6,098 nt of DNA, taken from the NCBI GenBank assembly GCA_007125415.1, contig SLDH01000114.1, forward strand, positions 1 through 6,098. The letters are read 5' to 3'. Under the pieces are notes generated by a model. The model saw nothing but the letters and a program-made list of their open reading frames with translations, was not told where the DNA came from and searched no databases. The position numbers were made by a program, and so were the translations under genes. Source of the DNA: Roseovarius sp. GTDB taxonomy: Bacteria; Pseudomonadota; Alphaproteobacteria; Rhodobacterales; Rhodobacteraceae. Of the stretch, positions 1 through 5,127 are shown piece by piece. The stretch's first letter is position 1, and every line of letters begins with the position of its first letter.

Positions 1-36
1 AGAAATCCTGTGGCAGTTGTGGAACCATAAAGCGCC

Positions 37-86
37 CGACACACAGCCTGGCGCGCCATCCCGAGGTCGGGCGCGGCCCTGTGTCG
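37..86. repeat. Long imperfect inverted repeat (potential hairpin)
   Basis: CGACACA at 37-43 is exactly complementary to TGTGTCG at 80-86. Inside it, GCGCC at 53-57 can pair with GGCGC at 70-74, giving a branched or bulged hairpin of about 50 nt. There is no T-run on either side to make a classical intrinsic terminator. GC-rich DNA makes some of this pairing likely by chance. It could be a degenerate terminator, an RNA structural element, or nothing. Confidence 0.35.
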
Positions 87-150
87 TGCACAAGATCAAA
101 GGCCGCTCCGTGCCGCATCGCGACCACTCGCCTCGGATTGCGGCACCTTC

Positions 151-177
151 TGTCAGGTGGCGAACACTAGCCTGACA
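151..177. repeat. Perfect 7-bp inverted repeat, 13-nt spacer
   Basis: TGTCAGG at 151-157 and CCTGACA at 171-177 are perfect reverse complements separated by 13 nt. The overall size (27 nt) suits either a protein-binding dyad or a small stem-loop. No T-tract follows on either strand, which argues against an intrinsic terminator. The regulator, if any, is unknown. Confidence 0.4.
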
Positions 178-279
178 CCCTCGGGAGCCGAAACGCGAGA
201 TCCGGACGCCGCAATGAGTATTTTTGGCAAAATGAAGATCGAGCGGCGTGAGCCTGCCAAGGAGGGGGAGGCGCACCTT

Positions 280-1398
280 TCAAGGCTCGTCCTGCCCTCC
301 GAGCTTCGGGGAGGCCCTGTCCAGCACAAGCTCCGCATCCGAGAAACGGAAAGGGGCGCGCACACCGGGGATGCCTTCCGGATCGATCTGCATGCCCCGC
401 GCCCTGACCTGCGGATCATCGAAGACCTCGGCCAGATCATTGATCGGCCCGGCGGGAACGCCTGCCGCCTCGCAGGCGGCCAGAAGGTCCGCCCTGGTGA
501 AGCTTCGGGTGCGCAGGGTGAGCAGGTCCGACAACTCCGCGCGCCGGGCAACCCGGTCCGCGTTGCACAGAAAGCGCGGGTCACCTGCCAGTTCTTCCGC
601 GCCCAGAAGGCTGCAGAGGCGTTGGTATTGCGCATCGTTGCCGGTTGCGATGATCAGGAACCCATCAGCGCAGTCAAACACCTGATAGGGGCAGAGATTG
701 GGGTGGAAATTTCCCAGACGCCCGGGCGGCATATCGGTGGAGAGGTAATTCATGGCCTGATTGGCGGTGACCGCCACGGCCACATCCATCAGCGCCATGT
801 CGATATGCTGGCCGCGCCCGGTGCTTTCGCGCTGATGCAGAGCGGCCAGAATGGCGGTTGCCGCATAGACCCCGGTGAAGACATCGGTGATGGCCACTCC
901 GACCTTGAGGGGCTGGCGTTCGGGCTCTCCGGTGATCGACATCAGCCCGGACATGCCCTGAATGATGTAATCATAGCCCGCGCGATGGGCATAGGGGCCG
1001 TCCTGGCCGAAGCCGGTGACGGAACAGTAGATCAGACGCGGATTGAGCGCCTTGAGGCTGTCGTAATCCAGCCCGTATTTGCGTAGCCCGCCGACCTTGA
1101 AGTTCTCGATGAGGATGTCGGCATCCTTGATGAGGTCACGCACCTTCGCCTGGCCCTCGGAGGTGCGAAAATCCGCCACGATACTGGACTTTCCCCGATT
1201 GCAGGCATGGAAATAGGCCGCAGAGCGTTCCCCCCCGCGCTCGATGAAGGGAGGGCCCCAGTTGCGGGTGTCGTCGCCCTCCGGGCTTTCCACCTTGATC
1301 ACCTCGGCACCAAGGTCGGCCAGAGTCTGACCGGCCCAGGGACCGGCGAGGATGCGGGCAAGCTCGATGACCCGAAGGCCGGCAAGAGGGGCTGTCAT
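280..1398 (-). CDS. CaiB/BaiF (class III) CoA-transferase
   Basis: This 372-residue cytoplasmic protein should move coenzyme A between carboxylic acids through an enzyme-bound aspartyl-CoA intermediate, as known for formyl-CoA transferase and CaiB. The N-terminus has the family signature GLRVIELARILAGPWAG (residues 7-23), followed by LADLGAEVIKVE (26-37). Further family segments are NRGKSS (67-72), DILIENF (94-100), YCSVTGFGQDGP (124-135) and GYDYIIQGMSG (141-151). The segment GRGQHIDMALMDVAVA (194-209) carries the probable catalytic Asp205. GVPAGPIND (313-321) lies near the end. The protein stops soon after SPKLGGQDEP, so its C-terminal tail is slightly short for the family, where about 380-410 residues is common. 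The start ATG overlaps the stop of the DsbA-like gene by four bases (ATGA), implying translational coupling as the last gene of the minus operon. The acyl donor and acceptor cannot be told from sequence; dicarboxylic-acid CoA transfer of the SUGCT type is one possibility. Confidence 0.93.
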   Translation of the reverse strand: MTAPLAGLRVIELARILAGPWAGQTLADLGAEVIKVESPEGDDTRNWGPPFIERGGERSAAYFHACNRGKSSIVADFRTSEGQAKVRDLIKDADILIENFKVGGLRKYGLDYDSLKALNPRLIYCSVTGFGQDGPYAHRAGYDYIIQGMSGLMSITGEPERQPLKVGVAITDVFTGVYAATAILAALHQRESTGRGQHIDMALMDVAVAVTANQAMNYLSTDMPPGRLGNFHPNLCPYQVFDCADGFLIIATGNDAQYQRLCSLLGAEELAGDPRFLCNADRVARRAELSDLLTLRTRSFTRADLLAACEAAGVPAGPINDLAEVFDDPQVRARGMQIDPEGIPGVRAPFRFSDAELVLDRASPKLGGQDEP

Positions 1399-2072
1399 CC
1401 CTCGCCCAGGATCGCGTCGATGATGCCGGAAAGCTCACCGAATGACAGGTTTCCGTGCTTCTGACCATTGATGATCAGGCTCGGAGTGGAGCGGATATCA
1501 TCTGCCTCGGCATGCGCCTGATACCACGCCACGAGCGCCTGCGCCTTGTCTTCGTCGTTCAGGCAGGCATCGAGCCGGTCTTCGCTCAGCCCGGCGACCT
1601 TGCCGATCCGGCGCAGGTTGTTGGCGATCTGCACGGGGTCCTGCCCGTCTCCGATCCAGTCGGACTGTTGCGCATAGATCAGGTCGGTTATGCCGAAAAA
1701 CCGGTCTTCCCCGCCACAGCGCGCCACGATCGAGGCCCAGAGCCCGTAGCGGTCGAAGAAGACATCGCGATAGATGAACCGGACCTTTCCGGCATCGATA
1801 TAGTTGGCTTTCAGTTGTCTGAGCTGGTTCTCGTGAAAGCGCGCGCAATGCGGGCAGGTAAAGGAGGCATATTCGATCACCGTGACCGGGGCATCGTCGG
1901 GGCCGAGCGTCATCTCGATGATCCCGGAGGTGTCGATGTCGGCGCTTTCCTGCGCATTGACAGCCCCCATGGGCAGATCGGCTGCCGTGTCGGAGCCGCT
2001 GGCGCCCTGCCATAGATACATCCCTCCAATGAGGGCGAGACCGACAGCCCCGGCGACGATAAGGCGATTCAT
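1395..2072 (-). CDS. DsbA-family periplasmic thiol:disulfide oxidoreductase
   Basis: This 225-residue thioredoxin-fold protein is probably exported to form or shuffle disulfide bonds in the periplasm. Residues 1-22 (MNRLIVAGAVGLALIGGMYLW) form a signal peptide or uncleaved membrane anchor; no clear lipobox is seen. A linker of about 30 residues follows, then the DsbA-like domain (PF13462/PF01323 type) starting at GPDDAPVTVIEYASFTCPHC. The active site is C73-P-H-C76, the same CPHC as E. coli DsbA, and the cis-proline loop is T196-P197 in IRSTPSLIING. Two further cysteines, C119 and C170, could form a second disulfide, as described for some alphaproteobacterial DsbA proteins. The start is supported by AGAAAGGA (2079-2086) six bases upstream of the ATG. 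The gene lies 16 nt after dciA and overlaps the CoA-transferase start by four bases, so it is the middle gene of an operon. It could equally be a DsbG/ScsC-like isomerase; I leave the symbol empty. Confidence 0.92.
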   Translation of the reverse strand: MNRLIVAGAVGLALIGGMYLWQGASGSDTAADLPMGAVNAQESADIDTSGIIEMTLGPDDAPVTVIEYASFTCPHCARFHENQLRQLKANYIDAGKVRFIYRDVFFDRYGLWASIVARCGGEDRFFGITDLIYAQQSDWIGDGQDPVQIANNLRRIGKVAGLSEDRLDACLNDEDKAQALVAWYQAHAEADDIRSTPSLIINGQKHGNLSFGELSGIIDAILGEG

Positions 2073-2088
2073 GACGAATCCTTTCTGT

Positions 2089-2598
2089 TCAGCGTTTCGA
2101 CTTGCTTAATACGTTCGCGGCAAGAGCTTCAAGCGCAGCCCGCAGCCCCTGATCGGCCACGGGTGCCGTCAGGCCATGGGCTGCGGCGGTCACTTCCGGA
2201 TCGGGTGCGCGCGCATGATCAGTCGTGACACGGCGTTCGAATTGCGCCTGCCCCTCGGCGAAACCTGTGGGCGCGGTCTGCGTGAGCCGGATATGGGCGA
2301 TGGCGTTGTAGCCATAGACGGCATTGACCCGCTGGCGCAACTGTTCCTTCTGCATCTCAAGCATCGGGGCCTGCGCGCCGGTAGTGAGCACGGTCAATGT
2401 CGCACCGAACCCCTGACGCGCATAGCTGATATTCACCGGACGGGCGATGGAAGCGATGTCGGGGCCGGCGACCTCCTCCCAATGGGTGATGAGCCGCGAG
2501 ACCGCAAAGCCGCGCGTCTCGGAGGCGCGCCTGATCCGATCCTTCAGCAAGGTCGATGTTCGTTTGAAACCGTTGGTGCGTGGCTGATACACCGCCAT
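2089..2598 (-). CDS. dciA: DciA-type (DUF721) helicase-loading protein
   Basis: This 169-residue cytoplasmic protein matches the DUF721 (PF05258) family, whose DciA members replace DnaC/DnaI in most bacteria and help load the DnaB replicative helicase. The domain spans roughly residues 12-110. The family-like segment HWEEVAGPDIASIARPVNI (39-57, with Trp40) is followed by the strand GATLTVLTTGAQAPMLEM (65-82) and by LRQRVNAVYGYNAIAHIRL (87-105), the usual KH-like fold region. The rest is a basic, poorly conserved tail ending KSKR, which fits the variable C-terminus of alphaproteobacterial members. The start has a near-perfect Shine-Dalgarno, AAGGAGGT (2605-2612), six bases before the ATG. It is the first gene of the minus operon, divergent from mutY. 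The function is assigned from the family; nothing here proves helicase binding. Confidence 0.85.
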   Translation of the reverse strand: MAVYQPRTNGFKRTSTLLKDRIRRASETRGFAVSRLITHWEEVAGPDIASIARPVNISYARQGFGATLTVLTTGAQAPMLEMQKEQLRQRVNAVYGYNAIAHIRLTQTAPTGFAEGQAQFERRVTTDHARAPDPEVTAAAHGLTAPVADQGLRAALEALAANVLSKSKR

Positions 2599-2681
2599 GG
2601 GGTGACCTCCTTCACTTCCGGGCTAAACTAGGCGAAGGATGGGCATAAAGCACCCCCAATTCGGGGCTTCGGAGCTAACGA
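2599..2681. promoter_or_regulatory. Divergent dciA / mutY control region
   Basis: These 83 nt separate two head-to-head operons and must carry both promoters if each starts here. For mutY a weak sigma70-like pair is visible: GTGACC (2602-2607) and TAAACT (2624-2629) with a 16-nt spacer, which would give a leader of about 45 nt. On the minus strand I see no good match for dciA. The two genes' ribosome sites occupy the edges (AAGGAGGT on the minus strand at 2605-2612, GGAG on the plus strand at 2671-2674). The mutY -35 candidate overlaps the dciA ribosome site, so initiation in the two directions could interfere. Confidence 0.35.
2648..2669 (+). repeat. Imperfect stem-loop in the mutY leader
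   Basis: AAGC (2648-2651) pairs with GCTT (2666-2669), and CCC (2653-2655) with GGG (2663-2665). One A is bulged and the loop is CCAATTC. The stem ends two bases before the mutY ribosome site GGAG. It has no following T-tract, so it is not an intrinsic terminator. It could shape mutY translation or be a protein-binding dyad; chance is also possible. Confidence 0.35.
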
Positions 2682-3749
2682 ATGTGTGAGCAACCCCGCG
2701 CGACCGACCTGCTTGCGTGGTATGACCGAAATGCGCGTGTGATGCCCTGGCGTGTAAGCCCGCAGGATCGGGCGCGCGGCATCCGGCCTGATCCTTACCG
2801 GGTGTGGCTGAGCGAGGTGATGCTGCAGCAGACCACGGTGGTGACGGTACGCGCCTATTTCGAGCGGTTCATCATCCGCTGGCCCGATGTGGCGGCCCTC
2901 GCGGCGGCCGAGGATGGCGAGGTGATGGGCGCCTGGGCGGGGCTTGGATACTATGCGCGGGCGCGCAACCTTCTGAAATGCGCGCGCGTCGTGGCCGACG
3001 ATCATGGCGGCCGCTTTCCGGATACGCGGGCCGAACTGATGGCGCTGCCGGGCATCGGACCCTATACCGCATCCGCCATCGCGGCGATCGCCTTTGGCCG
3101 CTCCGAAACGGTTGTGGACGGCAATGTCGAGCGGGTGATGGCGCGGCTTCACGCCATCGAGACACCCCTGCCCGCCGCCAAGCCCGAACTGACCAGCGCC
3201 GCCGCGGCGCTGACGCCCGATCTGCGCCCGGGCGATTATGCGCAGGCGGTGATGGATCTGGGCGCGACGATCTGCACGCCCAAGAGCCCCGCCTGCGGCA
3301 TCTGCCCGTGGCGCGCGCCCTGCAAGGCGCGCAGGCAAGGCATCGCAGCCCAACTGCCGCGCAAGGCCCCCAAGGTGCAAAAGCCCACAAGGCTCGGGAT
3401 TGCCTATGTGGTCAGGCGCACCGACGGCGCATGGCTGCTCGAGCGGCGGCCCGACAAGGGCCTGCTGGGCGGGATGCTGGGCTGGCCCGGCAGCGAGTGG
3501 AGCGCTGGCCCCAGACCGTGCCCGCCGCTTGAAGCGGATTGGCGCATCCTGCCCGAAGAGGCGCGCCATACCTTCACCCATTTTCATCTGCGCCTTAAAA
3601 TCGCCATCGCCAGAAGCGATGCCGAGCCGCAAACCGGGGCGTTTATCGCAGCGGAGGCGTTCCGGCCCGCGGAGTTACCCACCGTCATGCGGAAAGTCTT
3701 TGACCTCGCGGCCCCGGAATTGGCAAAATCGGACAAGATCAAAGGATGA
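2682..3749 (+). CDS. mutY: A/G-specific adenine DNA glycosylase MutY
   Basis: MutY removes adenine misincorporated opposite 8-oxoguanine, starting base excision repair; it acts on the chromosome in the cytoplasm. The 355-residue length is usual. The HhH-GPD domain (about residues 10-195) contains WLSEVMLQQTTV with catalytic Glu45, the helix-hairpin-helix LPGIGPYTA (122-130) and VVDGNVERVMARL with catalytic Asp146. The [4Fe-4S] cluster cysteines are C198, C205, C208 and C214, in the exact C-x6-C-x2-C-x5-C spacing. The C-terminal NUDIX-like 8-oxoG recognition domain (about 236-345) includes LLERRPDKGLLGGMLGWPG and the FSH-type loop HTFTHFHL (296-303). All key residues are present, so the enzyme should be active. 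The start ATG has GGAG seven bases upstream (2671-2674). The stop overlaps the start of the AlkB-like gene by four bases, suggesting co-transcription and coupled translation. Confidence 0.97.
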   Translation: MCEQPRATDLLAWYDRNARVMPWRVSPQDRARGIRPDPYRVWLSEVMLQQTTVVTVRAYFERFIIRWPDVAALAAAEDGEVMGAWAGLGYYARARNLLKCARVVADDHGGRFPDTRAELMALPGIGPYTASAIAAIAFGRSETVVDGNVERVMARLHAIETPLPAAKPELTSAAAALTPDLRPGDYAQAVMDLGATICTPKSPACGICPWRAPCKARRQGIAAQLPRKAPKVQKPTRLGIAYVVRRTDGAWLLERRPDKGLLGGMLGWPGSEWSAGPRPCPPLEADWRILPEEARHTFTHFHLRLKIAIARSDAEPQTGAFIAAEAFRPAELPTVMRKVFDLAAPELAKSDKIKG

Positions 3750-4894
3750 TGGCAAGGCCCATGCTCAGCAGTTCACAGGTTGCCAGGCTGCGAAACGCGC
3801 TGCCCTTCTGGATGACGCTCCTGTTGCTGCCTCTTGCCCTCATCGGGGCGGGATATGGCGGCTGGACAGTTCTGCTCCTGCCGCTGGCCACATGGTATCT
3901 CTTTTCGATCCTCGACGCGTTTCTGGGGCTCAACACCGAGAACGCAGATCCGGAGACGGGGGAGGAACATCTTTTCTGGTACAAGATGATCACGCTCATA
4001 TGGGCGCCGATCCAGTTCACGCTGCTCTTCGGGATGATCTGGTATGTGACCCGCGCCGAACATCTTTCGGGGCTGGAAAAGTTCGGCCTCTTCTTCGGCA
4101 TGGGGGTGATCACCGGCTCGGTGGGCATCGTCTACAGCCATGAGCTTTTGCATCAGAAAAGCAGGGTCGAGCGCTGGATGGGTGATCTGCTGCTGGCGAT
4201 GGTGCTCTACTCGCATTTCAGGTCCGAGCATCTGCTGGTGCATCACCGCCACGTTGGCACCCCGCGCGATCCGGTCACGGCGCGCTACAATGAGGGCTTT
4301 CACCGCTTCTACCCTCGCGTGTTGAAGGAATGCTGGCATTCCGCCTTTCGGGCCGAGAAGGAGATGCTGGCGCGCAAGGGCAGGCCCTGGACGGATGCCG
4401 CGAACCCTTTCTGGCGCTACTGGGCGCTCCAATTGCTCATGCTGGGGCTGGCACTGGCGCTGGGTGGCCTTCAGGGGGTGCTGCTCTTTCTGGTGCAGGC
4501 CGGGGTTGCGATCTGGCAGTTGGAACTGACCAATTATGTGGAACACTATGGCCTGACACGCAAACATCTGGGCGATGGCAGGTATGAGCATGTGCAGCCG
4601 CATCATAGCTGGAACGCCGCCCAGAAGGCGTCCAACTGGTTTCTGATCAACCTGCAGCGTCATTCGGACCATCATTACAAGCCCAGCCGGCGCTTCCCGC
4701 TGCTGCAAACCTATCCCGAGGCGCAGGCGCCGCAGCTTCCCTATGGTTATCCGATCATGACGATGATCGCGATGATCCCGCCCCTTTGGCGGCGCATGAT
4801 GAACCCGCGCGTGCGTGCCTGGCGCAAGGCCTATTACCCCGAAATCGAAGACTGGAAGCCCTACAACAAGGCGCTCAACCCTCCACCCGCCTGA
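3746..4894 (+). CDS. alkB: AlkB-type membrane di-iron alkane monooxygenase homologue
   Basis: This 382-residue inner-membrane enzyme belongs to the AlkB/XylM/desaturase di-iron family; AlkB hydroxylates the terminal carbon of medium-chain alkanes using O2 and electrons from rubredoxin. Hydrophobic segments lie at about residues 20-56, 81-101, 113-131 and 226-258, compatible with a six-helix membrane protein. The histidine boxes are all present: HELLH (132-136), EHLLVHH (161-167) and LQRHSDHH (303-310). NYVEHYG (263-269) and DGRYEHVQPHHSWN (277-290) also match AlkB closely. Residues beside the ligands differ from the common HELGHK / EHxxGHH / LQRHSDHHA forms (L and Q, V, Y), so the substrate may not be a simple alkane. 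No rubredoxin domain is fused, and no rubredoxin or reductase gene is in the window. The start is ambiguous: ATG at 3746 (ATGA overlap with mutY), 3749 or 3761; AAAGG at 3741-3745 sits closest to the first two. Confidence 0.9.
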   Translation: MMARPMLSSSQVARLRNALPFWMTLLLLPLALIGAGYGGWTVLLLPLATWYLFSILDAFLGLNTENADPETGEEHLFWYKMITLIWAPIQFTLLFGMIWYVTRAEHLSGLEKFGLFFGMGVITGSVGIVYSHELLHQKSRVERWMGDLLLAMVLYSHFRSEHLLVHHRHVGTPRDPVTARYNEGFHRFYPRVLKECWHSAFRAEKEMLARKGRPWTDAANPFWRYWALQLLMLGLALALGGLQGVLLFLVQAGVAIWQLELTNYVEHYGLTRKHLGDGRYEHVQPHHSWNAAQKASNWFLINLQRHSDHHYKPSRRFPLLQTYPEAQAPQLPYGYPIMTMIAMIPPLWRRMMNPRVRAWRKAYYPEIEDWKPYNKALNPPPA

Positions 4895-5090
4895 CAGGTT
4901 TCGCCGCGGGTGCCGATGGCCTTGCGAAATGGCGGATATGTCGCCTTGCCCCCGATTCCTTGCGCCCGGCGCGGAGCAAAACCCGCAGGCCGCCGCGCAT
5001 CGGCCATGCTGAAAGTATGTCTCCGGCATGACCCGCCCTCAAGGCCCGGCAATGCGCGGCTTGGTGCAGGGTGCCTCAGGTTGATCGAGA

Positions 5091-5121
5091 TTGACTTCAA
5101 GCCGTGGCCGAAGGATATGAC
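5091..5121 (+). promoter_or_regulatory. Candidate promoter of the amidohydrolase gene
   Basis: TTGACT (5091-5096) matches the sigma70 -35 consensus at five of six bases. TATGAC (5116-5121) is a weak -10 with a 19-nt spacer, or ATATGA (5115-5120) with 18 nt. If real, transcription would start at or next to the ATG at 5128, giving a leaderless or nearly leaderless mRNA. The long spacer and weak -10 keep confidence low. Confidence 0.25.
5110..5115 (+). promoter_or_regulatory. Ribosome binding site deciding the amidohydrolase start
   Basis: GAAGGA is the only Shine-Dalgarno-like sequence near the start. It is 12 bases before ATG 5128, which is long. It lies inside the reading frame opened by GTG 5104, which itself has no upstream ribosome site. 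It is one base before ATG 5117, a four-codon frame ending TGA at 5129-5131. I therefore favour ATG 5128 as the start, without certainty. Confidence 0.4.
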
Positions 5122-5127
5122 TGCCCG

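Larger units (their letters stand above)
1..279. other. Gene-free left flank with inverted repeats
   Basis: This stretch lies downstream of the minus-strand CoA-transferase gene and holds no coding region that I can support. Two plus-strand frames stay open from the window edge (to stop codons at 173-175 and 168-170), but neither translation resembles a known protein and no start is visible. The stretch contains an imperfect long hairpin (37-86), a 7-bp inverted repeat (151-177) and an AT-rich patch (216-237). No classical hairpin plus T-tract terminator follows the CoA-transferase stop on the minus strand, so that operon may end by Rho-dependent termination or beyond the window. Confidence 0.6.
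4895..5127. other. Intergenic spacer, alkB to amidohydrolase gene
   Basis: No gene is supported in these 233 nt. Short open frames here give arginine- and proline-rich translations typical of non-coding GC-rich DNA. After alkB, TTTCGC (4899-4904) and GCGAAA (4924-4929) can form a 6-bp stem enclosing a small GCC/GGC hairpin, but without a T-tract. Promoter-like bases for the next gene occur near the right end (5091-5121). Confidence 0.5.

Noticed and set aside
3..170. Frame starting KSCGSCGTIKRP, which briefly suggests a zinc-ribbon such as ribosomal protein L32
   Set aside because: The similarity stops after about a dozen residues, the second cysteine pair is missing, and the rest is not L32-like.
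2..175. Open plus-strand frame from the window edge that could be the end of a truncated gene
   Set aside because: The 57-residue translation resembles no protein I know, and a palindromic structure lies within it. It cannot be separated from chance without the sequence to the left.
224..260. TTGGCA / TGCCAA pair as terminator of the minus-strand operon
   Set aside because: The loop of 25 nt is too long and the T-run lies on the wrong side for minus-strand transcription.
157..1086. Long plus-strand open frame (309 codons from GTG; also ATG at 214) opposite the CoA-transferase
   Set aside because: It is antisense to a clear family III CoA-transferase, its translation is unrecognisable, and such antisense frames are common in GC-rich DNA.
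2628..3632. 334-codon minus-strand frame opposite mutY
   Set aside because: The plus strand encodes MutY with every catalytic and cluster residue. The antisense product is Arg/His/Ala-rich without any family motif.
4899..4929. TTTCGC / GCGAAA stem after alkB as a terminator
   Set aside because: The arms are only 6 bp with a 19-nt loop, and no T-tract follows.
3773..5029. 418-codon minus-strand frame across alkB and the following spacer
   Set aside because: It is a shadow of the AlkB reading frame with low-complexity His/Gln/Arg composition. Its length comes from codon bias on the other strand.
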